A stretch of 18,036 nt of DNA. Source: Pseudomonadota bacterium (GTDB taxonomy: Bacteria > Pseudomonadota > Gammaproteobacteria > UBA4575). Location of the stretch: the NCBI GenBank assembly GCA_009839635.1, contig VXPJ01000071.1, positions 1 to 18,036 of the forward strand. The letters are read 5' to 3'. The position numbers were made by a program, and so were the translations under genes. Under the pieces are notes generated by a model. The model was not told where the DNA came from. It searched no databases and saw only the letters and a program-made list of their open reading frames with translations. Of this stretch, positions 1 through 6,771 are shown piece after piece (position 1 is the first letter of the stretch; every line of letters starts with the position of its first letter).

Positions 1-189
1 GTGCGGTGCATTGCCAAGACGCGGCTCAAGGGTCGTGCCTTTCAGGCAGATGGCACCCACGTCGCGGTTGGAAAACCCCTGGATGCGGGTGTACTCCTCG
101 CCGAAGCCGACACAGCCGGACAGCAGCACCAGAGGGGAGGAAAACTGCAGGCCGCAAAAATCCACCTTGAGTCTGTGATCGTCGCTCAT
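1..189 (-). CDS. pyrD: Dihydroorotate dehydrogenase, class 1B-like (N-terminal 63 residues; runs off the left edge)
   Basis: Dihydroorotate dehydrogenase makes orotate from dihydroorotate in pyrimidine synthesis. Only the N-terminus is present. Residues 8-20 (LKVDFCGLQFSSP) match the first strand of the family, residues 24-33 (SGCVGFGEEY) match the SGxFGFGEEY signature, and 50-60 (KGTTLEPRLGN) match the KxTTxxPRxGN segment of class 1 enzymes. These are known family patterns recalled from memory, not a search. Class 1B enzymes work with an iron-sulfur/FAD subunit (PyrK) and NAD; the usual gammaproteobacterial enzyme is the membrane-bound class 2 form, so this assignment is notable. The start at 189 was chosen because the conserved region begins a few residues later; an in-frame ATG at 210 is possible. 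The gene follows gpsA after 67 bp on the same strand. PreA-like or other class 1 relatives are alternatives because the active-site region lies outside the window. Confidence 0.8.
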   Translation of the reverse strand, partial: MSDDHRLKVDFCGLQFSSPLVLLSGCVGFGEEYTRIQGFSNRDVGAICLKGTTLEPRLGNAPH

Positions 190-256
190 GCCTGAAGTCC
201 CAGGCTCCATCGTTTTGCTCGCACCCGCGTACCGCGTGCCTGTACAGATTCCCCGT

Positions 257-1252
257 TCATGCAAGCTCGACTTTCATGTCACGGCTCAGCAGCTCCGATA
301 TGGCGGTTTCCAGCGCGGCATCGCCGTTCAGCACACGCCACACCTGTGTGCAGATCGGCATGTCCACCTGGTGGTCCTGTGCAATCCTGTGCACGACTTG
401 GGCGGCATGAAATCCTTCAACCGCCTGTCCCAGCTCTTCCATGTATTGCTGTGCAGTTTTCCCGTGTGCAAGGGCCAGCCCGAGGCGGCGGTTCCGGGAC
501 TGGTCGTCGGTGCAGGTAAGTACCAGGTCGCCGACGCCTGCAAGCCCCATCAGGGTTGTCCGCTCAGCTCCCAGTTTTTGCCCGAGTCGCATCATTTCAG
601 CAAGTCCACGGGTGACCAGTGCGGCACGTGCGTTGGCGCCAAAACCAAACCCGTCGGCAATGCCGGCGGCGATGGCCAGCACGTTCTTGATTGTACCACC
701 CAATTCGACACCGATAACGTCGCCGCTGGTGTAGACACGAAAGCTGCTGCTGTGAAAATAGCCCGCCAGTTCTTCGGCGCAGTCCGGCTCATCGGATGCC
801 AGGGTCACCGCGGCCGGCAACTGGCTGGCAACTTCGCCGGCAAAGGACGGCCCGGACAGGACCGCTTTCTTGATCTTGTCTCCCAGCACCTGGGCCACCA
901 CCTCGTGCATCATCAGGCCGCTGGCTTTCTCGAAGCCCTTCGTGGCCCAGGCCAGCTTCTCCGGAAAACGCAACTCCACGAGCTGATCGCAAACGCTGCG
1001 CATGGCATAACTCGGGGCCGCCACCAGAACAAAATCGGCATGCGCAAGGGCATCGGCCAAATCATGGTGCGCCGAGAGTGAGTCCGGCAACGGGTGGTCC
1101 GGCAGGTAGCGCAGGTTGCAGTTGCGGGTCTGCAGGGTGTCGATCAGGTCAGTGTCGCAGTCCCATATCTGTACACTGTGCCTGTTTCTGGACAGTTGAA
1201 GGGCGAGTGCAGTCCCCCAGGAGCCCGCACCCAATACTGCAGCGATAGCCAT
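257..1252 (-). CDS. gpsA: Glycerol-3-phosphate dehydrogenase [NAD(P)+]
   Basis: This cytoplasmic enzyme reduces dihydroxyacetone phosphate to sn-glycerol-3-phosphate, the backbone precursor of phospholipids. The 331-residue length is usual. The N-terminal Rossmann motif is GAGSWGTALA (residues 8-17). Further family signatures are ATKGFE (103-108), SGPSFAGE (133-140), GGTIKN with the predicted catalytic Lys189, and NARAALVTRGLAEM (207-220). The ATG at 1252 lies only 7 bp after the secB stop, so translation is probably coupled to or dependent on the secB transcript; no strong ribosome binding site is visible. The order grxC-secB-gpsA is the same as in E. coli. No missing key residue was seen. 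Confidence 0.97.
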   Translation of the reverse strand: MAIAAVLGAGSWGTALALQLSRNRHSVQIWDCDTDLIDTLQTRNCNLRYLPDHPLPDSLSAHHDLADALAHADFVLVAAPSYAMRSVCDQLVELRFPEKLAWATKGFEKASGLMMHEVVAQVLGDKIKKAVLSGPSFAGEVASQLPAAVTLASDEPDCAEELAGYFHSSSFRVYTSGDVIGVELGGTIKNVLAIAAGIADGFGFGANARAALVTRGLAEMMRLGQKLGAERTTLMGLAGVGDLVLTCTDDQSRNRRLGLALAHGKTAQQYMEELGQAVEGFHAAQVVHRIAQDHQVDMPICTQVWRVLNGDAALETAISELLSRDMKVELA

Positions 1253-1259
1253 GGATATA

Positions 1260-1724
1260 TCAGTGTTTGGTTTGCTCGGGGCTGGATTTCTGTTCTTTCT
1301 GGGCCTTCAGGTGCTGCTGATACAGGGCTTCAAAATTCACCGGGTTCAGCAGCAGTTGTGGAAAGCCTCCTTTTGAGACCAGTTCAGCTATGGTTTCACG
1401 GGCAAAGGGAAACAGCACATTGGGACAGTGACTGCCCAGCAACTGGCTGTGCTGGTCCTTTTTGAAATTCTTGATCAGAAAGATACCCGCCTGCTTGACC
1501 TCGACCAGAAATGCGGTGCTCTCTTCCTGGACTGCGGTGACCTGGATGGTAATACAGACCTCAAAAACATGCTCACCCAGCTTGGCGGTTTCCGACTGGA
1601 TATGGACGTCGGTCTGCGGGTTCCATTTTTCGGTGAATACCTTGGGAGAAACAGGATTCTCAAAGGAGACATCTTTGAGGTAAATTTTTTGAATCTCGAA
1701 TTTTTGATCCGTTTCCGCGGCCAT
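1260..1724 (-). CDS. secB: Protein-export chaperone SecB
   Basis: SecB is a tetrameric cytoplasmic chaperone that keeps preproteins unfolded and passes them to SecA at the Sec translocase. The 154-residue protein has the typical features: the N-terminal segment FEIQKIYLKDVSFENP (residues 9-24), the central beta-sheet region ending in ITIQVTAVQEE, the conserved ANVLFPFARE-type motif (here CPNVLFPFARE) before helix 3, and GGFPQLLLNPVNFEALY near the C-terminus. A short Lys/Gln-rich tail follows. It lies between grxC (47 bp gap) and gpsA (7 bp gap) on the same strand, the standard arrangement. It looks intact. Confidence 0.97.
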   Translation of the reverse strand: MAAETDQKFEIQKIYLKDVSFENPVSPKVFTEKWNPQTDVHIQSETAKLGEHVFEVCITIQVTAVQEESTAFLVEVKQAGIFLIKNFKKDQHSQLLGSHCPNVLFPFARETIAELVSKGGFPQLLLNPVNFEALYQQHLKAQKEQKSSPEQTKH

Positions 1725-1771
1725 GAGATCAAAAAGGGTTTTACATCATCCAGTGATGTCAACGGCGTTCT

Positions 1772-2032
1772 TCATGAGGCCAGCAACTCATCCAGCCCGC
1801 CGGACTGGTTGAGCTCGGAGAGATCGTCAAAGCCGCCTACATGCTGTTCGCCGATAAAGATCTGCGGCACCGTCTGGCGTTGTGTACGCCTCATCATCTC
1901 TTCGCGACGGGCCGGGTCTTCATCGACATTGATTTCCGTATAGCTGACATTCTTGCTGTCGAGCAAACGCTTTGCCGCATTGCAATATGCGCAGCGGTTG
2001 CCGGAATAGATGACAACCTCGCTTGTACTCAT
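1772..2032 (-). CDS. grxC: Glutaredoxin 3 (CAYC active site)
   Basis: A small glutathione-dependent thiol-disulfide oxidoreductase of the cytoplasm, 86 residues, the usual length for Grx3. The active site is C14-A-Y-C17, whereas E. coli Grx3 has CPYC, so the proline is replaced by alanine. The cis-proline loop TVPQIFIG and the C-terminal GGFDDLSEL segment that binds glutathione are present. I chose the ATG at 2032 instead of the much more upstream start in the same frame because the glutaredoxin fold begins here and because this ATG overlaps the stop of the preceding rhodanese gene as ATGA, which indicates translational coupling. The neighbours yibN and secB match the E. coli order. It may reduce thiols or persulfides in concert with the rhodanese (inference). 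Confidence 0.95.
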   Translation of the reverse strand: MSTSEVVIYSGNRCAYCNAAKRLLDSKNVSYTEINVDEDPARREEMMRRTQRQTVPQIFIGEQHVGGFDDLSELNQSGGLDELLAS

Positions 2033-2454
2033 TTCTTGACTACCGGAAGTTGATCGTTCATCCATGCCGTGATGCCACCCTTCAAGCCGAACACCTGGGT
2101 ATAGCTGTGTCCTGTCAGGACCTTGCAGGCCTGCGATGAACGCAATCCCGTTTTGCAAAACACCAGCACGGGCTGATCCTTGTTTTTGGCAAGCTCCTCC
2201 GCTTTTTGCTTGAGCCCGCTGAGCGCTACATGCTTGGCGTTGATGATACTGCCTTGGCCCAACTCATTGGCCTCGCGCACATCCAGCACGAGCGCATCTT
2301 CCCGGTTGATCAGGGTGACCGCTTCCGCTGGAGTAATTTCCTTGTACCCCTTGGTCGCACGCCTGATCTCGACCCAGAGGATCATGCCCAGCACGACTCC
2401 TAGGGCAATGAACAGGTGATAATTCCTGATCGCAAAATCTGTAAATTCTTCCAT
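2029..2454 (-). CDS. yibN: Membrane-anchored rhodanese-domain protein, YibN type
   Basis: A 141-residue protein with one N-terminal transmembrane segment (about residues 12-28) and a single rhodanese domain from about residue 38. The rhodanese loop is CKTGLRS (100-106) with Cys100 as the predicted persulfide-carrying residue; the VLDVRE strand (56-61) and the GG-W-D C-terminal pattern (KGGITAWMND) are also present. By family knowledge, rhodaneses carry or transfer sulfane sulfur; the precise substrate cannot be read from sequence. The topology suggests the domain lies in the cytoplasm. E. coli yibN occupies the same position before grxC-secB-gpsA. The gene is 89 bp downstream of the ArsR-type regulator and overlaps grxC by 4 bp (ATGA). 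It looks intact with a catalytic Cys, unlike some inactive rhodaneses. Confidence 0.92.
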   Translation of the reverse strand: MEEFTDFAIRNYHLFIALGVVLGMILWVEIRRATKGYKEITPAEAVTLINREDALVLDVREANELGQGSIINAKHVALSGLKQKAEELAKNKDQPVLVFCKTGLRSSQACKVLTGHSYTQVFGLKGGITAWMNDQLPVVKK

Positions 2455-2543
2455 TCCGGTGTTTGTCTGGTAGCTGCAACCGAATCGATGGCTGTTGCTT
2501 GGCGCACCCGTCTAAACGAATATGGCACCTGCGGGCTTGATGC

Positions 2544-2864
2544 TCAGGAGTGTTGAACCGAGCAAAATACCTGCTGCATCATTTCAATCAACTTCAGCGT
2601 TCGCTCATCTTCTACCCGGTAGTAGACCCGGTTGGCGTCTTTCCGGGTCGCCAATATACCTTTATCACGCAAGATGGCCAAATGCTGCGATATGTTACTC
2701 TGGGAGGTGCCTACGCTGCTGACGATTTCCTGCACGCTGATCTCGCGTTTGCCAAGGACACAAAGGATTTTCAGTCGCAATGGATGCGACATGGCCTTGA
2801 GCGACCTAGAGGCTTGCTCGATGTCTTTTTCCCGATGAAGGAGTTCTTCAGCGCTGATGCTCAC
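2544..2864 (-). CDS. ArsR/SmtB-family winged-helix repressor with the two-Cys pattern of persulfide sensors (BigR/SqrR/YgaV type)
   Basis: A 106-residue helix-turn-helix regulator. Signs are KAMSHPLRLKIL (23-34), the recognition helix segment TSQSNISQHLAILRDKGIL (53-71) and the beta-wing RKDANRVYYRV (74-84). It lacks the CxC metal motif of arsenite or cadmium sensors. It has only two cysteines, Cys35 (in LKILCVLG) and Cys101 (in QVFCSVQ), 66 residues apart. That equals the spacing I recall for SqrR (Cys41/Cys107) and BigR (Cys42/Cys108), which sense persulfides by forming a polysulfide bridge. The inference is a sulfane-sulfur-responsive repressor. Translation starts at a GTG (2864): the same frame has a stop shortly upstream and no better ATG. 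It precedes yibN by 89 bp on the same strand and diverges from envC, with an AT-rich dyad in the gap. It probably controls itself and the downstream rhodanese gene. Confidence 0.88.
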   Translation of the reverse strand: MSISAEELLHREKDIEQASRSLKAMSHPLRLKILCVLGKREISVQEIVSSVGTSQSNISQHLAILRDKGILATRKDANRVYYRVEDERTLKLIEMMQQVFCSVQHS

Positions 2865-2906
2865 GATGCGGGTTCAGCAGGGTACTGCTTCCAAATTTAC
2901 TTATGG

Positions 2907-2934
2907 ATATATAGTATAAGCTAATATTATAAAT
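2907..2934. promoter_or_regulatory. AT-rich imperfect inverted repeat, candidate operator and promoter of the ArsR-type gene
   Basis: Two 11-base arms (2907-2917 and 2924-2934) pair at 9 of 11 positions around a 6-base centre in the gap between the regulator and envC. On the minus strand the dyad contains TATACT (2918 to 2913), a 5 of 6 match to a -10 box placed about 50 bases before the GTG start; the -35 is weak. On the plus strand TATTAT (2925-2930) could serve envC. ArsR-type persulfide sensors are known to bind AT-rich dyads over their own promoters, so autorepression is plausible. The AT-rich composition makes chance pairing possible. Confidence 0.45.
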
Positions 2935-2973
2935 GTCTAATACATTAATGAAACCCTTGAACCGGGAACGGGC

Positions 2974-4170
2974 ATGCCGCTGAGAAATGTCCTGAATCTG
3001 CGCGGCCTGCCTGCTGTACTGCTGGTTTGCATGGCAGCATTTACCCCGCCGCTCTCCGCGACCCCCTCACAACAGGAAGTGGAGCAAAAACTGGCCCAGG
3101 TCCATAGCCAGATCCAAGCCAGCCAGCTCAGGATGGAGAAACATCGTGGAGAGGCAGGTGCGCTGGAGGCAGAACTGCGCGAGTTTGAGCGTCGCATCGG
3201 CCAGCTCAACCGCCAACTCGGCAAGGCTGAAGTGGCGCTGAAAGATTACCGCCAGAGGATTGGTGCCCTGCAGTCCAAAAAACAGAATCTGCAGAAGCAG
3301 TTGTCCCGGCACCGCAATGTCCTGCATGCACAGGTGAAATCCGAGTATCTGTACGCAGGCCAGGAAAAACTGAAATTACTGCTCAACCAGCAGGAACCTG
3401 CGACGCTGGGCCGCACACTGGTGTACTACGATTACCTGCATCGTGCCCGCATGCACGAGATTGAGGCTGTCGGAAAGGTTCTGCAGGAGATCGGCCATGT
3501 GCAGGATGAAATCGAAAAAAAGGAACGGTCGGTTGCCCGTACGCAATCCGAACTGTCCGCCCGCAAACAGGAAATCGGACAGGAGCAGGCAAAGCGAAAA
3601 CTTGTGCTTGAGCGCATGCAGGCACGTGTTTCCGGCGAACAGGCCCGGCTAGCCAACCTCGAGATCGACCGGCAACAGCTTCAGGAACTTCTGGATGAAC
3701 TGCAGGCAGCCCTGATCAATATTCCTCACATCGACCAGGGCCAAGATTTTCGCAAGGAAAAAGGCAAGCTGTTCTGGCCGGTGGCCGGGCGACCCAGTAA
3801 CCGGTTTGGCCAGAGGCGCAATTTTTCCCGCCGTGCGCTGTATTGGCAGGGCGTGTTTATCCCCGGCAAGGCCGGTAATGACGTGTACAACATTTTCCAT
3901 GGGCGGGTGGTGTTTGCGGAATGGATGCGCGGCCTGGGGCTGTTGATGATCATTGACCACGGGAATGGATACATGAGTTTGTACGGACACAGCCAGAGCC
4001 TGTACAAACGGCCGGGCGAATGGGTCAAGGCCGGCGAGCGCATCGCCTCCGTGGGCAACAGCGGTGGGCAAGGCCGTACCGGCCTGTATTTCGAGATCCG
4101 CAGGCACGGCAAGCCTGTGAACCCCCAACTCTGGTGCAAGAAACCGGCTCCAACGGGGCGCACCAGCTGA
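2974..4170 (+). CDS. envC: Murein hydrolase activator EnvC (coiled coil plus degenerate LytM/M23 domain)
   Basis: EnvC is a periplasmic factor recruited by FtsEX that activates the division amidases AmiA/AmiB for daughter-cell separation. The 398-residue protein has a signal peptide (1-29, likely cut after LSA29), a long coiled coil (about 33-245) and a LytM domain (about 265-390). The domain lacks zinc ligands: the usual HxG is W291-Q-G, and the HxH near the C-terminus is replaced by Y372-F-E, while YGH (337-339) is kept. This fits a non-catalytic activator as in E. coli, not an active endopeptidase. The GGGAACGGGC stretch just before the ATG is a modest ribosome binding site. It is followed by ctpA after 114 bp, the usual partner; the gpmI gene that often precedes envC is absent here. 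Confidence 0.94.
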   Translation: MPLRNVLNLRGLPAVLLVCMAAFTPPLSATPSQQEVEQKLAQVHSQIQASQLRMEKHRGEAGALEAELREFERRIGQLNRQLGKAEVALKDYRQRIGALQSKKQNLQKQLSRHRNVLHAQVKSEYLYAGQEKLKLLLNQQEPATLGRTLVYYDYLHRARMHEIEAVGKVLQEIGHVQDEIEKKERSVARTQSELSARKQEIGQEQAKRKLVLERMQARVSGEQARLANLEIDRQQLQELLDELQAALINIPHIDQGQDFRKEKGKLFWPVAGRPSNRFGQRRNFSRRALYWQGVFIPGKAGNDVYNIFHGRVVFAEWMRGLGLLMIIDHGNGYMSLYGHSQSLYKRPGEWVKAGERIASVGNSGGQGRTGLYFEIRRHGKPVNPQLWCKKPAPTGRTS

Positions 4171-4284
4171 GCCTGCATAGTCAGTGAGTGCACATTGCAT
4201 GCATCCGGGTGTTTGCAAACGGGCTTTCCCGTCTCATGAATCGGGGTATGATTGGACAGCTGGATCAAACTCCGGAGATCGGCA

Positions 4285-5667
4285 ATGAAATTCAAACCCT
4301 CCTTGGGACTCGGACTGATGCTGGGCATCGCCTTGAGCTTGCCTGTCAGCCTGATGCACACCGTGTGGGCGGACAAGGAGCAGGCAGCTTCGCTGCCGCT
4401 CGATGAGTTACGCACGTTCACGGATGTCTATGCGAGGATCAAAAAGGAATACGTGACCGAGGTTGAAGACAGCGAACTTTTGAAAAATGCGATCCGAGGC
4501 ATGTTATCCGGTCTTGATTCGCACTCCTCCTTTCTCGATGCAGAGCAGTTTCACGATCTTCAGATTGGCACCACCGGCGAGTTTGGAGGGCTTGGCATCG
4601 AGGTCGGGATGGAGAATGGCTTCATCAAGGTGATCGCACCGATTGATGATACTCCGGCACAACAGGCCGGGGTGCAGGCAGGCGATCTGATCATCAAGCT
4701 CGACGGCGAGTCGGTGAAGGGACTGGACCTGCAAGAGGCCGTCAGACGCATGCGTGGCAAGATCGGCTCGACGATTGAGCTGACCATCGTGCGGGAAGGG
4801 GAAGATATGCCTTTGCAGATGGCTATCACGCGCGCCATGATTCGCGTGCACAGCGTGCGCAGCCGGATGCTTGAGCCGGGTTTCGGGTATGTGCGAATTT
4901 CAAATTTTCAGTCCAAGACCACGAGCGCGCTGCATGAAGCGATTGAGAGCCTGGAAACGGAGAACAAGGGCGAGTTGAAGGGCCTGGTACTTGATTTGCG
5001 AAACAACCCCGGTGGGCTGTTGACCGGTGCAGTTGGAGTCTCGGATGTCTTTTTGCAGGATAATGCCCTGATCGTTTACATCAAGGGGCGAGCGGGTGAT
5101 TCGGAATTGAAATACTCTGCAAGCACCAATGATTTGCTTGATGGTGCTCCGTTAGTGGTGCTGATCAATCAGGGGTCGGCATCCGCTTCGGAAATTGTTG
5201 CAGGGGCCATGCAGGACCACGACCGTGCCACGGTCCTGGGGGTCACTTCATTTGGCAAGGGCTCTGTACAAACCATCCTGCCCCTCAAGGACAACACCGC
5301 ATTGAAACTGACCACGGCACGCTACTACACGCCTTCAGGCCGCTCGATCCAGGATGCGGGAATCGTGCCGGATATCCTGTTGAAGTCTGCGAAGGATTCA
5401 GAAGACAAGGAGACTGATGATCATGGGGTGGGCGACACAGCCAAGGAACTCTTGCAGGATGATGCTGGCGAGGCTCCGGTGCCGTCTCACGATCCCGCTT
5501 CGGTTGTGATTCTCCCCGAGCGCGGTGAAGACGACTCCACCGACTATGAACTGGATGAAGCGCTCAAGCACTTGAAGGCCATGGCACAACCGCCGGCGGC
5601 AGGACATGCAGCCGGCCTGACTCCTGGCGATCAGCTTTCAAAAGTCGACGAACAGGATATACAATAA
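4285..5667 (+). CDS. ctpA: Carboxy-terminal processing protease (S41 family) with PDZ domain
   Basis: A periplasmic serine protease that cleaves substrates from their C-termini; in related bacteria CtpA-type proteases degrade cell-wall hydrolases with a lipoprotein adaptor (family knowledge). The 460-residue protein has a signal peptide (cut probably after A29), an N-terminal helical region, a PDZ domain (about 98-180, with GGLGIEV and AGDLI) and the S41 catalytic domain. The nucleophile is probably Ser300 in GSASASE (297-303), with Lys325 in FGKGSVQ, 25 residues later as in D1 protease. LDLRNNPGG (237-245) is the conserved substrate-cleft motif. A long acidic, probably disordered C-terminal tail follows. 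I chose the ATG at 4285 over an upstream in-frame TTG because a GGAG box lies about 7 bases before it and it begins a proper signal peptide. It follows envC and precedes the DJ-1-like gene by 32 bp. Confidence 0.95.
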   Translation: MKFKPSLGLGLMLGIALSLPVSLMHTVWADKEQAASLPLDELRTFTDVYARIKKEYVTEVEDSELLKNAIRGMLSGLDSHSSFLDAEQFHDLQIGTTGEFGGLGIEVGMENGFIKVIAPIDDTPAQQAGVQAGDLIIKLDGESVKGLDLQEAVRRMRGKIGSTIELTIVREGEDMPLQMAITRAMIRVHSVRSRMLEPGFGYVRISNFQSKTTSALHEAIESLETENKGELKGLVLDLRNNPGGLLTGAVGVSDVFLQDNALIVYIKGRAGDSELKYSASTNDLLDGAPLVVLINQGSASASEIVAGAMQDHDRATVLGVTSFGKGSVQTILPLKDNTALKLTTARYYTPSGRSIQDAGIVPDILLKSAKDSEDKETDDHGVGDTAKELLQDDAGEAPVPSHDPASVVILPERGEDDSTDYELDEALKHLKAMAQPPAAGHAAGLTPGDQLSKVDEQDIQ

Positions 5668-5699
5668 ATATCGTCAAGATCAGTTAAAAGGGTATATAT

Positions 5700-6251
5700 A
5701 TGGCAACGGTACTGATTCCACTTGCCGAAGGGTTTGAAGAGCTGGAAGCGGTAACCATCATTGATTTGCTGCGACGCGCAGAAATCGAGGTGGTGACGGC
5801 CAGTCTGGATGGCCAGACCGTTACTGCATCACGTGGCACACGGGTGGTTGCCGATACCTCGGTCGACAAGGTTCTGGAACAGGATTTTGACATGGTTGTC
5901 TTGCCTGGTGGATTGCCGGGCGCTGACCATCTGGACGCCGACGACCGTATTCACAAAATCCTGCAGCGCACTGCAGAGAACGACCGTCCCATTGGCGCGA
6001 TCTGCGCTGCACCAAAGGTGTTGGCAAGCGGTGGCCTGCTGGACCACAAAAAGGCTACCGCCTACCCCGGGGTACTGGACCCGCTTTCACTGGCCAGCAC
6101 CCAGATTACGGATGCGGCTGTGCAGCAGGACGGCAACATCCTGACCTCACGCGGTCCGGGAACTGCAATGGACTTTGCCCTGGAAATTATTGCCTGTCTG
6201 GCAGGTTCCGAAAAACGCGACGAGGTGGAGGCCGCCTTGCTTCGCAGTTGA
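5700..6251 (+). CDS. yajL: DJ-1/PfpI family protein, YajL/ThiJ-like
   Basis: A 183-residue cytoplasmic protein of the DJ-1/YajL branch. Members are linked to oxidative and carbonyl stress protection (deglycase, chaperone or glyoxalase activities are reported and debated). The nucleophile elbow is GAICAAPKVLA with Cys102, and the conserved acidic partner is Glu16 in GFEELE, matching Glu18 and Cys106 of human DJ-1. VVLPGG (66-71) is the strand leading to the active site. The end SRGPGTAMDFALEII (149-163) is typical of the branch. An AAAAGGG box lies about 8 bases before the ATG. The gene follows ctpA by 32 bp on the same strand and may be co-transcribed with it. It ends 10 bp from the convergent lspA. 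The symbol is by similarity only. Confidence 0.88.
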   Translation: MATVLIPLAEGFEELEAVTIIDLLRRAEIEVVTASLDGQTVTASRGTRVVADTSVDKVLEQDFDMVVLPGGLPGADHLDADDRIHKILQRTAENDRPIGAICAAPKVLASGGLLDHKKATAYPGVLDPLSLASTQITDAAVQQDGNILTSRGPGTAMDFALEIIACLAGSEKRDEVEAALLRS

Positions 6252-6261
6252 CGGGTCCCGG

Positions 6262-6771
6262 CTACACCGGCTGCTTTTGAGACAGGGTCTGCAGCAGGAT
6301 AAGCACAACTCCCAGGAAAATTGCCGAGTCGGCAAGATTGAATGTCGGCCAGTGACAGGTCGCTTCGTTCAGGCGATAGAAAAAAGGCAGGCAGGCATCA
6401 CTGGAGTGGTAGTACCAGTCAATAAAGTCCGTGACTTTCCCATACAGGATGCGGTCGATCACATTACCTATCGCGCCTCCCAGTACCAGCGCAAGGCCGC
6501 AAGCCATGGATTTCTCTTGGGCATCCAGGGTTTTGAGCCAGACCAGGATAAAGACACTGATCGCTATGGCCAGCCCCGACAGGAACCAGCGTTGCCAGCC
6601 TCCGGCCTGGCTGAGAAAACTGAATGCGGCCCCCTCATTGAACGTCAGTGAAAGATTGAAATAGGGCAACAGGGCCACGGGCTCGTACTGAACCAGAAAC
6701 TGCAAGGCGGCCTGCTTGCTGAACTGATCGGCAAGGATGACCAACAAGCTCAACCAGAGCCATTTAAGCAT
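6262..6771 (-). CDS. lspA: Lipoprotein signal peptidase (signal peptidase II) with an extended loop
   Basis: An inner-membrane aspartyl protease that removes signal peptides from prolipoproteins after diacylglyceryl transfer. The 169-residue protein has four predicted membrane segments and the motifs DQxSK (residues 15-19), FNEGAAF (44-50), GNVIDR (102-107) and FNLADSAI (144-151). The catalytic pair is probably Asp115 (VTDFID) and Asp148 (NLAD). In E. coli these are about 18 residues apart; here they are 33 apart because of an insertion of about 15 residues that carries two cysteines (Cys127, Cys139). The ATG at 6771 lies inside the end of ileS (8-base overlap) and was chosen because the first membrane helix begins at once. 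It is the last gene of the murJ-ribF-ileS-lspA set; the usual following genes fkpB and ispH are missing. Confidence 0.93.
   Translation of the reverse strand: MLKWLWLSLLVILADQFSKQAALQFLVQYEPVALLPYFNLSLTFNEGAAFSFLSQAGGWQRWFLSGLAIAISVFILVWLKTLDAQEKSMACGLALVLGGAIGNVIDRILYGKVTDFIDWYYHSSDACLPFFYRLNEATCHWPTFNLADSAIFLGVVLILLQTLSQKQPV

Noticed and set aside
188..1081. Long plus-strand open frame (297 codons) opposite gpsA
   Set aside because: It is the antisense shadow of gpsA, which has all its family motifs; the antisense translation shows no recognisable domain.
4219..4232. ACGGG/CCCGT hairpin between envC and ctpA
   Set aside because: Only 5 pairs and no T-run; not enough for a terminator call.
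4247..4252. TATGAT as -10 box of a ctpA promoter
   Set aside because: No acceptable -35 at 16-18 bases upstream; co-transcription from envC is equally possible.
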